A DNA stretch of 64,000 bases from Neckera pumila (lineage: Eukaryota; Streptophyta; Bryopsida; Hypnales; Neckeraceae): assembly GCA_963969595.1 (NCBI GenBank), contig OZ018414.1, forward strand, positions 16,351,660 to 16,415,659, given 5' to 3'. The position numbers were made by a program, and so were the translations under genes. This document shows positions 21,341 to 33,479 of this stretch, one piece after another (within the stretch, counting starts at the first letter, position 1; each line of letters starts with the position of its first letter). A model generated the notes under the pieces. The model saw only the letters and a list, made by a program, of their open reading frames with translations, had not been told where the DNA came from and searched no databases.

Positions 21341-24300
21341 AAACTATTTATAAGTCACTTTTTTGGCTTTTGTGACCTGTCAGTGTTAAGAATTGCAAAG
21401 TGAGCCAGCTCCATCAAAGAGAAGTTTACGTAAGGTCGCCATTATATAAATGAATGTGCCTTTGAAGGTGGTATAAAACTAAAGTTATGCTCATTTTTCC
21501 TATAGAATTTGAGTTAAGGCAAAATTCATCTAGAATAATAAACCTCCTTCATAGTTCAAGACTACTTTCTCGGTATAGGCTCTCAATTTGGTTTGCAAAA
21601 GCAAATACTTCCACCTCCTTTGATTGCCATTGCAAATGTTGAAGAATTCAAAGTTTACCTCTCAAGACATTCATAGAATACCTAAAAGAGAAGGAATAAG
21701 TCAAGCCTACTTACTCAATTAATCACTGTGTATTCAAGCAAAAATTCTATTTATATTAAAGGAATAATGTCCAAGTGACTCAGAATGTCCTTTAAGGATT
21801 AAACAATACATTGTTGTCCACTTAGTGCATGTAGGAATTGAAACAATATGGGTGTCTTACCTATCAATGAAGAATAATAGTGTAAACAAAATTTTCATAA
21901 AGTCATTAGATTCAAAATACACAGATGCAAAAAACTTAAAAAAATTTCATTTGATATGTACTAGATTGCCAAGGACTCATTACTTTCATTGAAATCTTTG
22001 GTAAAAATACATGAAGACATCAAATAATTTAAATTTTGATATTACTTTATTGTTGTCATATCATATTAAATCACCTACAATCCAACCAAATGTACTATAT
22101 ACAACACTTACAAACTAATATATGGGTGAATGCAAGAAAGTCCTACCAATTTTGTTGCGTTTTATAGTATTTATGCCTTTTTTTTTGGAATATACTAAAA
22201 TCAAAAAAACATTTTTTTTTAAAATAAAAAAATGCAACTAATGTATACACCTTTATGATGAAGGTAACCACCAAAGGAAAGGCATAGAAAAATTCTCTAA
22301 GCAAAAGAACTAGAATAGTGCCAAATCTCAAGAAAATGGATATTTTGATGTTTTAACTAGTTAAAAATAGGAAAAATAAATAAATCATAAAGTAATAATT
22401 AGCCATTTATAAAAACTCTATGGAGATGGTCATTTACCAAAAAACCTTCTAGAAGGATATTTTGTATGTTACAAAATGCAAGCAAAAAGAAGTGCACTTT
22501 GTGGACTTTTACACCACATACGATTAATTAATTTTATAATTTCTTTAGACAATAGCTATAAGTCCACTAGAAGATCATCCCCTCCAAATTTCAGTTTAAA
22601 ATCTGTTTTCTCTAAGTACTAAATAGTACTCAAACCCTCCAAATTGGCAAGTGTGACATAAAATTGGGGGCTATTTTTGGATAGTAAACTATTATTTAAA
22701 ATTACAAATTTTATTAGGGAAGGTATTTAATAGTCATGAGTACCTTAACTATAAATCTTGAGTCATTTGGAGCTAAAATGCAATAGTTATGGCCAAAAAA
22801 CAAATCAACATGCAAATGTGACACAAAATAGTTCAAGTATTTCTTGCATTTACCCATATCTAATTCAAAAAGATTGCGGTGAAAATAATTGTTTTGGTTG
22901 CCAAAAAAAATAAAATGGTTTTGTATTAATTGTGTATTAGGACAAATATCTCCAAATCTATTCAAAGTAGAGACAAAATTGTTCAAATTGCAAACTATAG
23001 ATCATCTATGACTATAAATGAAATCTCTCAAGTCTTTGATTCATTAAAAATCTTTAAAATCCATTCAAATTTATGTTATCTACATTTTTTTTTATCTATA
23101 ATTTTCTTGAAGCACAAGTATGTCAATTTTTTACAATACCAATGAAGATGTTTGGGTCTTAATTGGTGCACAACAATATGCAATAAAATATTCAAGTCAT
23201 AGAGGCTCAAAAAAGAAACATAGGTGATTTTAAAAGTGGCTATGATCCGCCCATGTCAACAGTTGAGTCTATAGAGGTGGTTAGCTTTGAAATTCATTTA
23301 CTTTCAAACCGCAACAACTTTTTGCTTCAAGTTTTTTAAGGATTATAATTTACAAAGGATACTACAATATTCATATTTGTTTGTTTGGATTTTATCCACT
23401 CATTTTGAACATGTTGTGCATAAAGTGAAACTGAACAAAGTAGAGACCTAATTTTTGAAGTGATTATATTGGTGGTTTTCATTCAATTTTTGGTGCACAA
23501 CTTTATTAACGGATGATTATCATTGAGTTATCAACTAAAGTCAAGAAAGTCAAATTGGAGGTGCGGTACAGTGCTTTTTTTGAATTTGTATGAATCAACT
23601 AAAGTATATGGTAATAACAAAAGTATATATTCATGCTAAGTTAGCTCTAATGATATATGCCACTTCCAACTTGGATTATTATTGCACCTCCTATATGTCT
23701 CTCAATGTACAAGTTAATATTGTAATACGTATATATATATATGGTGCAAGATTTGAACATGATAAGGTTTAGATATTAGGTTGGATGCTAATCATCCTAA
23801 TCCTAATATCATCCTAATCTATATGTGAATCTTTGACCAACCCTTTAAGAACCAATATTGTTTTGGTCAAAACAAAAATATGGACAAAATCTTTAATAAA
23901 TGTGGAATATTGAAGATAGAATACCAAAGTGAAAAAAATAACCATATAAAATTGGAAAACGAGTGATAGATAAAAGATATGCAATAAATTATGACAACCA
24001 CTAATTCATCTTGTGAGAATTTAGAGTTTCTAGATAGTGTACATTATGTTCTAAATATCAATGTATGAAAAATGTACACTTACAAGCCTATAGCACTAAC
24101 AACCTTATAATACAATCACTTATTGGACCTTTGGATTCGATAATCTATAAGAAACCTGCATTTTAGATGCCGAGCTCTAATTTTTTAAATGGATATTTGA
24201 TGATGTCCAATGCAACAAATCCATATTTTTGTGTCTAACATTGATATTATGTGTGGCGTGCAATATATCCAACTTCTACAACAAAAGATCGAAAAAAGTT

Positions 24301-24400
24301 GTTATGGATCATTGAAACATTCAAGACACACTTTCCTTTGAGAAAGTACCCGATTCCTATGCCGTAGCCTCAAAACCGAGCTCTAACGGACTCCCAATCT
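21341..24400. other. AT-rich spacer, no gene seen
   Basis: There are only short, low-complexity reading frames. No protein family, RNA gene or paired terminal repeats were recognised. A short ATATATAT run lies near 23,735. Confidence 0.55.
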
Positions 24401-25030
24401 CTCCATTAGAATAATTTTTAGCTTTAGATTCCAAGTGCAGAGTGCAAGTTCATTCTTGTGATCTACTCTTTTTGTAGACCACCTTAGACTACTCAGTTTT
24501 TCAAATGCATCAATTATTAAACAAGTTATAGCCCTCTAAAAGCTTAAGTCCTCTAGGAGGTATAGTTGACTTTAGGACTCTACTCCTTTGTTTGTCCATA
24601 ACTTCTAGTTCATAGCTAAGCTCTTCATGAGCCTTAGCATTCAAAGGAAACATTTCTCTTTTATTCTTCAATAATATGCATCGTGCCCTAAATTGACAAT
24701 GGACTCCTCTTGAAATACCCTCTCCCACATCCCACACCTTGAATTTGCATCCAAGCCACTGCCAACTTTGAAAAGCTATATCTTTTTACTTACAGCTTGG
24801 ATATATACTTGTGTTCTTTAGTCCCATGGATGCGTGATCTCACCAACTTTCCAAACATATATGTGATGAACTACCCTTTGTCATTCAAACCAATGGACTA
24901 TCAAGCGGGCCTATTTGCTCATGACTCCTCATTTTCCTCACTTTGTCTCTTGCAAGGTTTGGAAGGTCACCCCTCAAGTCCCCCTTGCTCACCAAGGTGG
25001 GATGGCACGCCTTATACTAAAGGTTGACTG
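24401..25030. other. Unassigned higher-complexity stretch
   Basis: This section is less AT-rich than its surroundings and holds a 75-codon frame on the minus strand (24,510-24,737) and a 76-codon frame on the plus strand (24,797-25,027). Neither resembles a family I can name. It may be a fragment of an old transposable element. Confidence 0.3.
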
Positions 25031-26079
25031 TGACAATAATTTACTATAAGAACATTTTTTGTCATTTTTTTTTAAGAGGACTTCCTTGCATTGAGGTCAA
25101 TAATATCTCTACATGGTATCTCTTACCACTATTCACTACAAATACTCTTAAAGAATATCTAAAAAAAAATGGATGAAAATCTCAATCCTTCATGTAGATT
25201 TTGCATCCAAAATTGTGAAGGAACCACTTTCTAACTCAATATGCATTTAGGGATTAAAGTAGGAGTGATATATTGTTGTGCCTTTAGTCACTGCACATTG
25301 TATTTGGGTCAATTTACTTTTGAATGAAAAAAGATACATTATATGTGGTCAAAACATAAACAAATAGCTTCCTAAAATTGGCTCTAAAGGAGACTCTTAT
25401 CCACTGGATTCTTATGTGGCCCTTTTTACTCCCTACAAAGTTGCAATGGTAATTTAGAGCATCCTTTAAGCTTTTGGAATAATATATGAACCTTTGAGTA
25501 TGTTTAGAAATTGCATGGTTGTGTTCATTGAATTCAAGAATATTGTTGTAAATCACGCATTGTGAACCTTAGTAGGGATTATTATTTGATAACTCTTAAT
25601 TCCTGGGTTAAAATTATGAACATGATGTACAAGCTTCAAACTATTGAAGGTCCTTTGAAGGTAGAACACCTAATCTATTAAGAAGTAGAAGTCGAAAGAA
25701 AAAACATGAGAAACAACATCAAAAACACTCATTAGGATTCTGCTCTATATCTAGGACTAGTTTTAAGTGGAACATTTAGACAAGAATCTAGATGGGACAA
25801 TTTTGCACAATTCAATGCAATTATCTTACATCATATAGAGTCTAATATTAGAAGTTGTTGATCACTAAAATCACTACAATTAAATACAACTTTGAAAAAC
25901 AAACTTGTCATGTGCAATTCATCATCAAGCAGTAACTCTGGATTTTTTATTCCAACAATGATTACCTTTTATTACGTAGGTGCATCTCGGTTGTGATTGG
26001 CCATGGAACTTTCAAGACCTATACAACACCAAAATCGAGGCACCTTTTGCATCTCGCACCCTCACCCTTTCAATACCCC
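25031..26079. other. AT-rich spacer, no gene seen
   Basis: No recognisable feature was found before the block B duplication begins at about 26,080. Confidence 0.5.
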
Positions 26080-26542
26080 TTCTCACTCACTGCCCCCTCT
26101 ATTTCATTGTCTTCCTATCTTTGTTTCAATGACTTTCTTCACTTGTTTTCTGCTGAGAATCTCACTGCATCGCAAAATCCATCTCTCCTTCTGTTGACAC
26201 AAAACACGTCCAGATTTCCTGTCCCTCGGGCATCAAAACCTGATTTGAGATTCAAGGTGTCAGAACTCAACAAATCCAAGCACAGTGTTTCAAATATCAC
26301 AAACCAGATTGTGGACTGCAACAATCATAATGGTTGTTCAAAACTCAAAAGGATGCCAAAAATCATGATATATATATATCACAAAATGTTTCAAGCCTGA
26401 TATTCGGCTCTTCTAGCTCCAATTCCATTACAGTTCTGCTTCTACGATCCCAAACCGCTATACACTACTGGAGCATCATCGCGAAAATTGCAACTTCATG
26501 ATACTCAGACTTCTCTTGTAGCTAGAATTTTCAAGCACAGGA
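26080..26542. other. 3' flank of BTB gene B (duplicated sequence)
   Basis: This aligns with about 60-508 (3' flank of pseudogene A). It is presumably the 3' UTR and downstream DNA of gene B. A TATATATATA run near 26,371 precedes CACAAAATGTTTCA, also found in block A. No polyadenylation site can be fixed. Confidence 0.5.
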
Positions 26543-27757
26543 TCAATTGTCTCGAGCTTCAAGACAGTGGAGTTCAATTCCCTGACTGCCCCTAAGTCCT
26601 CTGTGAAACTGGAGCATGGAATTCAGAGAGCTGGTGACTGCTGATAAAGTCATACTCTTGTTTCGCGAGTCTATTAACTCGGTCTGCTGCTTCAAGGGCA
26701 AAGTCAGAAACAAGTCCGCAGTTGCTTGTTCGAAAGTCTCCGGTGTCAACGAAGATCTCAGTAAATCGTGCCAATTGGTCAACAACGCTGTTCGCTCGGG
26801 CGGTCTCAACAGCAGTCGTCCAGCTATCACCTCCTTGTACATCACAAGAACGAGCTTTGCAAATTTTTTCTGTGCAAGCAGAGACCTGGATTCGATTATG
26901 TTACTGACATAAGTTGGAATTGTATCTAAATACACAATAGCTTGCACCAATTCCTCAGCCACTTGGCCCTGCAGTAATGCCTCAAGTATCCAACACATTG
27001 CTTGGATCCTCTCGATAGTGGTCTCGATGTATGCCGTGTTGGATTTTCCAGGAATCTTTCCGTGCCAGTCTTTTCCAATATCGACAAACATGTCCTTTGC
27101 CTCTTGGCTGACGACGGCAAAGACCCTCCTCGAGTAATCAGAAGGTGGAGCACGTCCAAGGGCCTTCAAGAATGCTGGCAATGTCAACACTTTCGGATCA
27201 CTTGCTGCGTTGAGACCGCTGCGAATGCACTGTCCAATCAAGGCGAACAATTGCTTCTCACGGTCCTCTTGGGTCTCATCCAACCCCAATCTTCCAACCA
27301 AGTCTTTGAGGTGAATGCGAGGAAAGTCCGGAGAAGCTGAGTACTCTCGAACCCTAATCTCATCTTCCTCCGTCCAGAACATGGATGATAAGTAGAGGGA
27401 GATGCGCTCCATGAGCCCCTGAAAGTCTATCTGTGAGGCGACTTTCAGAAGCTCCACACCATGTTTCACACTTTCAAAGCTCTTCACAGACGGTGAATAC
27501 ATGTTAGAAAAACAATCGAAGTAATGCTGAACATCTGTTTGGACCTCCAGAGCAAACTCCAGTGGTGGAGATGGAGAGACTGGCTTCTTCCATCTCTCGC
27601 TCAAGCATGTGCTGAAGTACTTGCTGTGCGTGCTCAGAACATGCGAATGAAGATGGATGAGAGCTAACATTCGATCTCTGCTTCCCCCTTTTGGTATCAA
27701 GATGATGGTCACATCTTGGTCTGTCCCTGGCTCCCCGCCAAGTGTCCTCTCCTCCAT
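26543..27757 (-). CDS. BTB/POZ domain-containing protein B (At3g05675-like), intact
   Basis: This is a 404-residue protein in one exon. The N-terminal BTB fold starts with DQDVTIILIPKGG (about residues 15-30) and LHSHVLSTHSKYF, the usual BTB core. A helical C-terminal region follows (LLKVASQIDFQGLMERISLY and AEELVQAIVYLD among its motifs). By family knowledge such proteins are likely adaptors for CUL3 E3 ubiquitin ligases in cytosol or nucleus; the substrate is unknown. The start is the ATG in CAGCAGATGG-like context shared by all copies; the frame is open a little further upstream but without an ATG. Leader L3 and an intron of about 0.8 kb lie upstream. Pseudogene A is its closest relative, with gene E next. 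Confidence 0.85.
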   Translation of the reverse strand: MEERTLGGEPGTDQDVTIILIPKGGSRDRMLALIHLHSHVLSTHSKYFSTCLSERWKKPVSPSPPLEFALEVQTDVQHYFDCFSNMYSPSVKSFESVKHGVELLKVASQIDFQGLMERISLYLSSMFWTEEDEIRVREYSASPDFPRIHLKDLVGRLGLDETQEDREKQLFALIGQCIRSGLNAASDPKVLTLPAFLKALGRAPPSDYSRRVFAVVSQEAKDMFVDIGKDWHGKIPGKSNTAYIETTIERIQAMCWILEALLQGQVAEELVQAIVYLDTIPTYVSNIIESRSLLAQKKFAKLVLVMYKEVIAGRLLLRPPERTALLTNWHDLLRSSLTPETFEQATADLFLTLPLKQQTELIDSRNKSMTLSAVTSSLNSMLQFHRGLRGSQGIELHCLEARDN

Positions 27758-28592
27758 CTGCTCAACATTCACAGTGATTTCTGAACCTGAAATAATATAC
27801 TTGCAAATCTAGTATCGTTCTGGCTTTACTCACAACCAACTCTAACCCTAAAAAGCACGTACATAAAGGTGGCTGAATCATGAAGGGTTACCAAAGGAAC
27901 GAACGAACAGTTTGAAGCAGAGCCTGCACAGGCTAGCCCATGATGGGGAACAGTTGCTGTCTAATATCGCCTATAAAATATGCTCCTAGTCAAGGTAAAT
28001 ATGTCGTCCGTTTCTGTGATCACTTATTGCATTCTGTCGCTCTTAGTTAATATCAAAAATAAGTGACAGAAGTGAATTGATTATTGCGGACAATTGAGTT
28101 TTCTGTCCCTCTGTTGTGATTCCAGCTCAGTCCATTCGAGCATCGTAACCACCAATTCCTTCTGGATTTTAAGATTTAAAAAGCCTTACAATTTAAATGT
28201 GAAGTATGCCTAACTTATTGACTGACTTGGAATCACAACAGACGGATTGCCAGTGATTTATCAGAACAGCTCACCTCACAGCATGATTAGACTTGCAAAA
28301 TGTTGTTACGCTGTGCGTGTCGGTAGAACAGAGGTTAGTCACAACACACAAGCCTGCCGACTATCCCCTCATGTACGTACTAGAGCTAGACAGTGAAGTC
28401 ATCAAACACAGTTATCACCAGAATTTATCATGCAATGTTACTGAACACAAGCTTTTGAGAACTACTCAAATGCACAAAACGAACAGAAGTTGAATCTCTA
28501 CCCTATCACGTACAGTTATAACGTTGGTGAGAACTGAAAAAACTCGGTTGCCATGGACAGCATGCAAGTGGCATGGAAATTGTACAACTGAC
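27758..28592 (-). other. Inferred intron of BTB gene B
   Basis: This lies between the donor (AAGAAG, then GTCAGT, with GT at 28,592-28,591) and an acceptor TATTATTTCAG near 27,795. It aligns over most of its length with the equivalent region of pseudogene A. No reading frame within it looks real. Confidence 0.5.
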
Positions 28593-28985
28593 CTTCTTAA
28601 GCACAGACGTTGCAAACCCCGTTGCAGAAGTACAGAATCGATGTGCCTTGCAAATGCAAAGAGATGACGAATTCAGGCTGCAGCATTAACTTACAACATT
28701 CCATTCCTCCACTGAAATGAGCTGCACAACGCAAGAGATTTGGAAAACCTTGACAGAGTGAATCTTTTCATACTCTTCAATTCATGACTGGAGACGATGA
28801 TCAATTCTATGCCGGCCATAGCTAGCTTGCCGTCAAGCTATCTCCAATAACGATATTTAATGTTGAATTAAGAAGCAGCATTGCGGTCTCTTTGGGGCTT
28901 GCGTGCATGAACTCCATGAAGATTTATGATTAGAGTCCGTTTGTTTGGCCCGAGCCGCGAGGACGTTGCAACCACTAGCTGCAAT
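28593..28985 (-). promoter_or_regulatory. Conserved BTB-family leader, copy L3
   Basis: Read on the minus strand, this contains CTCGGGCCAAACAAACGGAC, a CACGCAAGCCCC block, GTGCAGCTC, and CGATTCTGTACTTCTGCAACG before the donor. It matches L1 almost throughout and L7 in blocks. It is the likely promoter and noncoding first exon of gene B. Confidence 0.55.
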
Positions 28986-29116
28986 ACAAAAACGATATAT
29001 GTAAGTTAAATATTAATCTTGTTCACGAACAGTAAGTACACTTAGGTCTGACAGCGCAAGTTAATTCAATTGGTGTGCCCCAGCAGTAATATCACTAACT
29101 CACGCCAGTTCTAGAA

Positions 29117-29225
29117 CTACACAAAATAGTGAAGTTAGGTTGCCCCAGACTATAGTTCACCATGTCTGAAAGTGTTAGATATGAGAAATTAGTGTGGGGC
29201 AACCTAACTTCACTATTTTGTGTAG
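29117..29225. repeat. Perfect 31-base inverted repeat (hairpin), absent from block A
   Basis: The arms 29,117-29,147 and 29,195-29,225 are exact reverse complements; the inner arm includes GTGAAGTTAGGTTGCCCCA. The loop is 47 bases. At the matching place in block A (about 3,040-3,065) the flanks join with no hairpin, so it was either inserted in B or lost from A. It is small for a MITE. A templated inverted duplication is the other explanation. Confidence 0.85.
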
Positions 29226-29279
29226 GTCAAATTGTGAGGCTTAGGAAATTAGGAATTATATGATAGTTCAATAGTTCAG

Positions 29280-29545
29280 AGTAGTTTAGGTAGAATCAAT
29301 ACAATGTGGTTCACTCTATTTTTATATTATTTCACACTGGTGTGATTTTTTTATACAAATTTCATTAACTTTCCTCTATCTTCATTGAATTTTAATTTAT
29401 TTCTACTTGCTTTCATCCATTGCTATCTATCTAGCTGCATCTAGATTTCATCCAAATTTTTGACAATAATTAGACAACATTCATCCAAATTACATCCAAT
29501 TAGTATAGAGGGGATCTAAACTATTCAAATTGTTGCAATGAAGTT
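29280..29545 (+). repeat. Dispersed repeat rich in ATTTCATCCAAA motifs, copy 3
   Basis: This matches 3,085-3,345 in order, including TAGGTAGAATCAATA and GATTTCATCCAAATTTTTGAC, as expected for the block A/B duplication. Confidence 0.6.
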
Positions 29546-30870
29546 ATTGGTTACTTGAGTTGTTATTTTTTTTATTAATTTTGACTAATGACTAAACTTA
29601 AAGCATAGATACTTTGTGTATTAAGGAGTAAGTTGAGCCTACAATAACAATTAACATTACGCCTAAATATCCAATCCTATTTACATCCAATTGTTTCCAA
29701 ATACTCAAAATTATAAGGCACCCTATATAAGTCCTTTAACCCCTAAATTCCCAAAGTCCCCTTGAGGGACATTTGGGATTTTGAACAGGCTCGTGTGACT
29801 AGAAATTTTGACTTGATTTTTTGAATAATAACTTTGAAGATAGGAAATCACATTAGCTTTCCAATAATATAATTTTAACCACAATCAGTGCCCGTGAGCA
29901 AAAGTTATGCCACCCGAAGTCAAAAAAGCAATTTGCCGGGCAGAAAAAAAAAAATTTAAAAAACCAAGTTAAAAAACAAAAAAAACAAAAGACAAAAAAT
30001 CTCAAAGATCATGTTTTTGTCTACATTTGAAGCTTTGATTCATTCTATTTGGACTTAGAACAAGAAAGTTATGGACACTAAGCATCTTCAGAAGAAAAAA
30101 AAAATTATAGAATTCATTTTTGAATGAAATTTTTTAATTTTTTAAATTTATTTTATGAAAAGGTTAAGTTTGTTTGCAAGAACAATCCCACCGTTGGAAT
30201 TATGGTATTTTAATTCCACCTAAGAGCTATTAATGATTTAGTGTTTAGTTCAATTTTGGACCTACTTCTACTTAACAATTTTTTTATATGTAAAAACCAA
30301 GTTTTGACATTCTGAAAAAAATTCCCCGACTTTCAACTCAAATGTTCAACATAAAAAATTTAACTTTATGGTGTGTAGTGCAAAGAAAATCCACAAATGG
30401 TCGTCAAAGTAACTTGAAACTGCAAGCCATAGTTTAAAAAAACTTCTTTTTCCAACTTCAAATGCTAATATCTTCCAATCTGTGTGGTCAAACTTCATGA
30501 AATTTTTACCACATGATCTAAGACAAGTGAAGTATAAGATTTTATGGCTAGATTCTAAAAAGAAAGTTTTTTTGGTTTAGGGAGTGATCACAGCAGAAAT
30601 GACAGTTTTCAATGGTTTTGAAGCTAGAAAATGCCTTGGAGATTTGGGGGTTAAGGATGATAGGATAGCCCAAATTTCCAAAATTGTGAAGATGTATTCT
30701 AAAATGTAACTTCGAAAAGCAATTTAATGATGACTTTTCAAACAAAATCTATAAAATGTGATCTAGATAGATTGCATTCATATAGTTCAATCAACCGCTA
30801 TTATAACTTATATTTTCAAGAAAATTAAAAATTCCTTCTACAATTGATTCATTAGAAGAAATATCAACCC
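29546..30870. other. AT-rich spacer homologous to block A
   Basis: No gene is seen. It aligns in patches with 5,780-7,000. Short reading frames are low complexity. Confidence 0.5.
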
Positions 30871-31177
30871 TTTAGAGGGCTGCTCCGGAGTGACAAACCA
30901 AGCTATTAAAAAGCTTGGTCTGTCACTCTAGCTGACTATTGCGGTGAGCAGTCAGAGTGGTTGCTGGAATAGTCAGATTTTGCAAAAAAAATATAAAAAT
31001 AAAAAAATAAATTTTTTAAAGATTATTTATTTATTTATTTATTTAATTCGCAAATCTCAATTCCTGCGCTATTGTTACAGCAAAAAGTGCTACGTGGAAA
31101 TAAGGGAAAAACGAATTTTTGAGCAAAAAAGAAGTAAATTTCAGAGTACCTTGGAGGGCTGTGGAGCAGCCCTCCAA
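30871..31177. mobile_element. TIR element with hairpin-forming ends
   Basis: GAGGGCTGCTCC at 30,874-30,885 recurs inverted as GGAGCAGCCCTC at 31,163-31,174. Near each end is a further hairpin. On the left, arms 30,888-30,904 and 30,912-30,928 pair at 16 of 17 positions. On the right, TTGGAGGGCTG at 31,151-31,161 pairs exactly with 31,167-31,177. Total length is about 307 bases. The matching block A region seems to lack it. No transposase is present, and the target duplication was not resolved. Confidence 0.5.
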
Positions 31178-33059
31178 AGGCCTGATCTTTTTTCTATACA
31201 TAAATTGAATATTTATAATTTTAAGAAAAAAATGATCATTAGGAGAAAAATACAAATTTTTAATTATGATGATGTTTTATGGTTTTTATTTGTTTATTTA
31301 TTCAAGATATTTTTGAAGGGCCATATTTTGAAGTAAAAAGGTTTCTTTTTGAGGTCAAATTAACATAATTATGCTCTTTGATTAAAATAATCTAATCGTA
31401 GAAAAGAATTCTAAAAATCTACAGTGAGCAAATGTAAGAGATCTAATAGAAGAATCTACAAATTTTTTTATGAATGAAAAAAATAAGATTTTGTATGTTT
31501 AGGATATATTTGGATTCATTCATTTTTTGAAATTTGAAATCAAGTATGATCATTTAGGAAATAGTTATACCAATTTTTTTCTATAGTTAAGACATAACTT
31601 TTTTTCTAAAAATTGTATAATTTTTACTGCATATGAATAATGATAATATATATTAAGTCTCATGAAGTTAGACAGTACCTACAAGGAGTGTCTCCCTTGG
31701 GCTATGCTACAAGATGCTTTGACTGAAAATATTGGGTGTTTTTTGAATAAGGTCTTAACTTCTAAAGGACCAAGCATCCAATTTTTAATAATAGAGGAAT
31801 ACATCCCAAGTATACAAAAATGTTTTTCTTAATCCATCTATTTTTTTTTTAATATTCTTATGTTAAGTCTTTAAAATTTCTATGGTGTAGATTTTGAAGA
31901 CTTTGCTTTTTGAATATTCTACTATTCAATAGGTTTTGTCACACTTGGCTTCAAAAATAACATTTTTAACTTAAAATATGAACACTCAAAAAACATCTTG
32001 AATAAAGAAGTAAAATAAAAATCTTCAAAAATCACTACAATTAGAACTTAGTATTTTGAAATTCAAAAAAGCTCTTATGAAAACTACAAATATTCAATCT
32101 ATAATTAATTTTAGAAGGAATTTTTAATTTGTGGCTTTAAATTTATTGAAAAATAATGGATGGTGTAATAATTCATCTAATTGTATTGATATGATCTATA
32201 AATCATAATTGACAACTATTGTTTGAAATTCATCATTTATATATTTTTCTAGGTTGTAATTTATAGTACATTTTCACTATTTTGGAAATGTAGATTCCCC
32301 CTTGGTCCTTAAATGGTTAATATTCAAACTTTCTCAGACGTGAGGTAGGTAAATAAAAATCTTTTTGAGCCCTATTCCATTTTATCTTCAAATTTTACAA
32401 CTAATTCTATAAAGAATAAAAAATTATGAAACAATTTGGATTAGATTGAAGTTCTATTTATCTTTTAAGAAAAAATTGTAAAAATTATTTCAAGGTGTTT
32501 AGCTTCTCTGAAATTGCAATCATTTAGTAAACGCTTCTGTCAAATGAGTGCAAAATCTCCTTCCCTTTGGTTCACAACCAATAACTCCCCTGGAAGCGCA
32601 TCCCTTACACTTTGGAGCTAAAGTCATCCTCAATGCACTCCAGAATTTGCCCTGCCAACTTTAATACTATTTCTTCATTGCTTTGTAATTAAAACTTAAA
32701 ACTTTTAGTATAGAAAAGCACATTCCAAAGTATTTCAAATAGGTACCAGAAACTCAAATTTAAACATTGTATAAAGAAACTAAACCACTTAAAGAACACG
32801 TTAAAAGACAAAACTTATAGTAGTATTGGCAAATCATAGTTACCAATTTGACCAATTTGGAGTGCGAGTGCATTGTTAACCTTGATTTTCCAACATCACT
32901 ATAATTTTTATCTTTTTGTATGCTATAAAATGATTTCTTTTCTTTCTTCAATGTTTAAATTTGAGTTTTTTTTGTTGTTGAATCAAAATACTCTTGAATG
33001 TACTTCCAATGATAAAATCATAAAATTTTAAGTTCTAATTACAAAGCAGTAAAAAGTTA
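31178..33059. other. AT-rich spacer homologous to block A
   Basis: No gene is seen. The end of this stretch (32,530-32,990) aligns with 8,940-9,420, giving the clearest evidence that the duplication spans the spacer. Confidence 0.5.
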
Positions 33060-33479
33060 GAGTTAAATTTAGCAGGGTTTATTCCATACTTCATGGAGGA
33101 TGCCCTTACTCAAAGTGAAATTATTATACTTGTTACCAGGATCAATTCTTTAACGTTTTTTTTACTGAATTGACCGTAATGTCCTCGGGTGCCAACAAGT
33201 CTGGCATTCACGCAATCCCGGGAGGGGAATTGCAGTTCTTTTTATTCAACATTCATGAGTCTGATGGCTGTGACCCAAAGGCCAGCCTAGTAACAATCAT
33301 CGTCCTCAGTGAAGGTTCTCAAAGACTCTTATCTTTGTACGTGCAGCTTGCTTGTGGAATGCATTGTTACAAATCTGTTGCAGCTTGACTTCTTCACCTC
33401 ATTGCAAGTCACGTTGATTCTCCACGTTTTGCAAAGTCGGCGGTGAAGATGTTTGGGCTTAATTCTCAAGGTCAGTGGG
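33060..33479 (+). promoter_or_regulatory. Conserved BTB-family leader, orphan copy L4
   Basis: This keeps GTCCTCGGGTGCCAACAAG, GGGAATTGCAGTTCTTTTTA, GTGCAGCTTGCTTGTGGAA and CTTCTTCACCTCATTGCAAG blocks and an intact donor (CTCAAG before GTCAGT, GT at 33,480). No BTB coding sequence follows in the next 3 kb. In block A the equivalent copy L2 leads into pseudogene C, so the gene was probably lost here. Confidence 0.6.

Noticed and set aside
24510..25027. Possible gene or retroelement fragment
   Set aside because: Composition is more gene-like than the surroundings, but no motif could be tied to a family; kept only as an unassigned stretch.
27758..27772. Five extra codons at the start of gene B
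   Set aside because: That position is GTG, not ATG; the conserved ATG is at 27,757.
30944..31336. 130-codon plus-strand frame
   Set aside because: It is dominated by Ile, Lys, Phe and Leu from AT-rich DNA and crosses a TIR element with hairpins.
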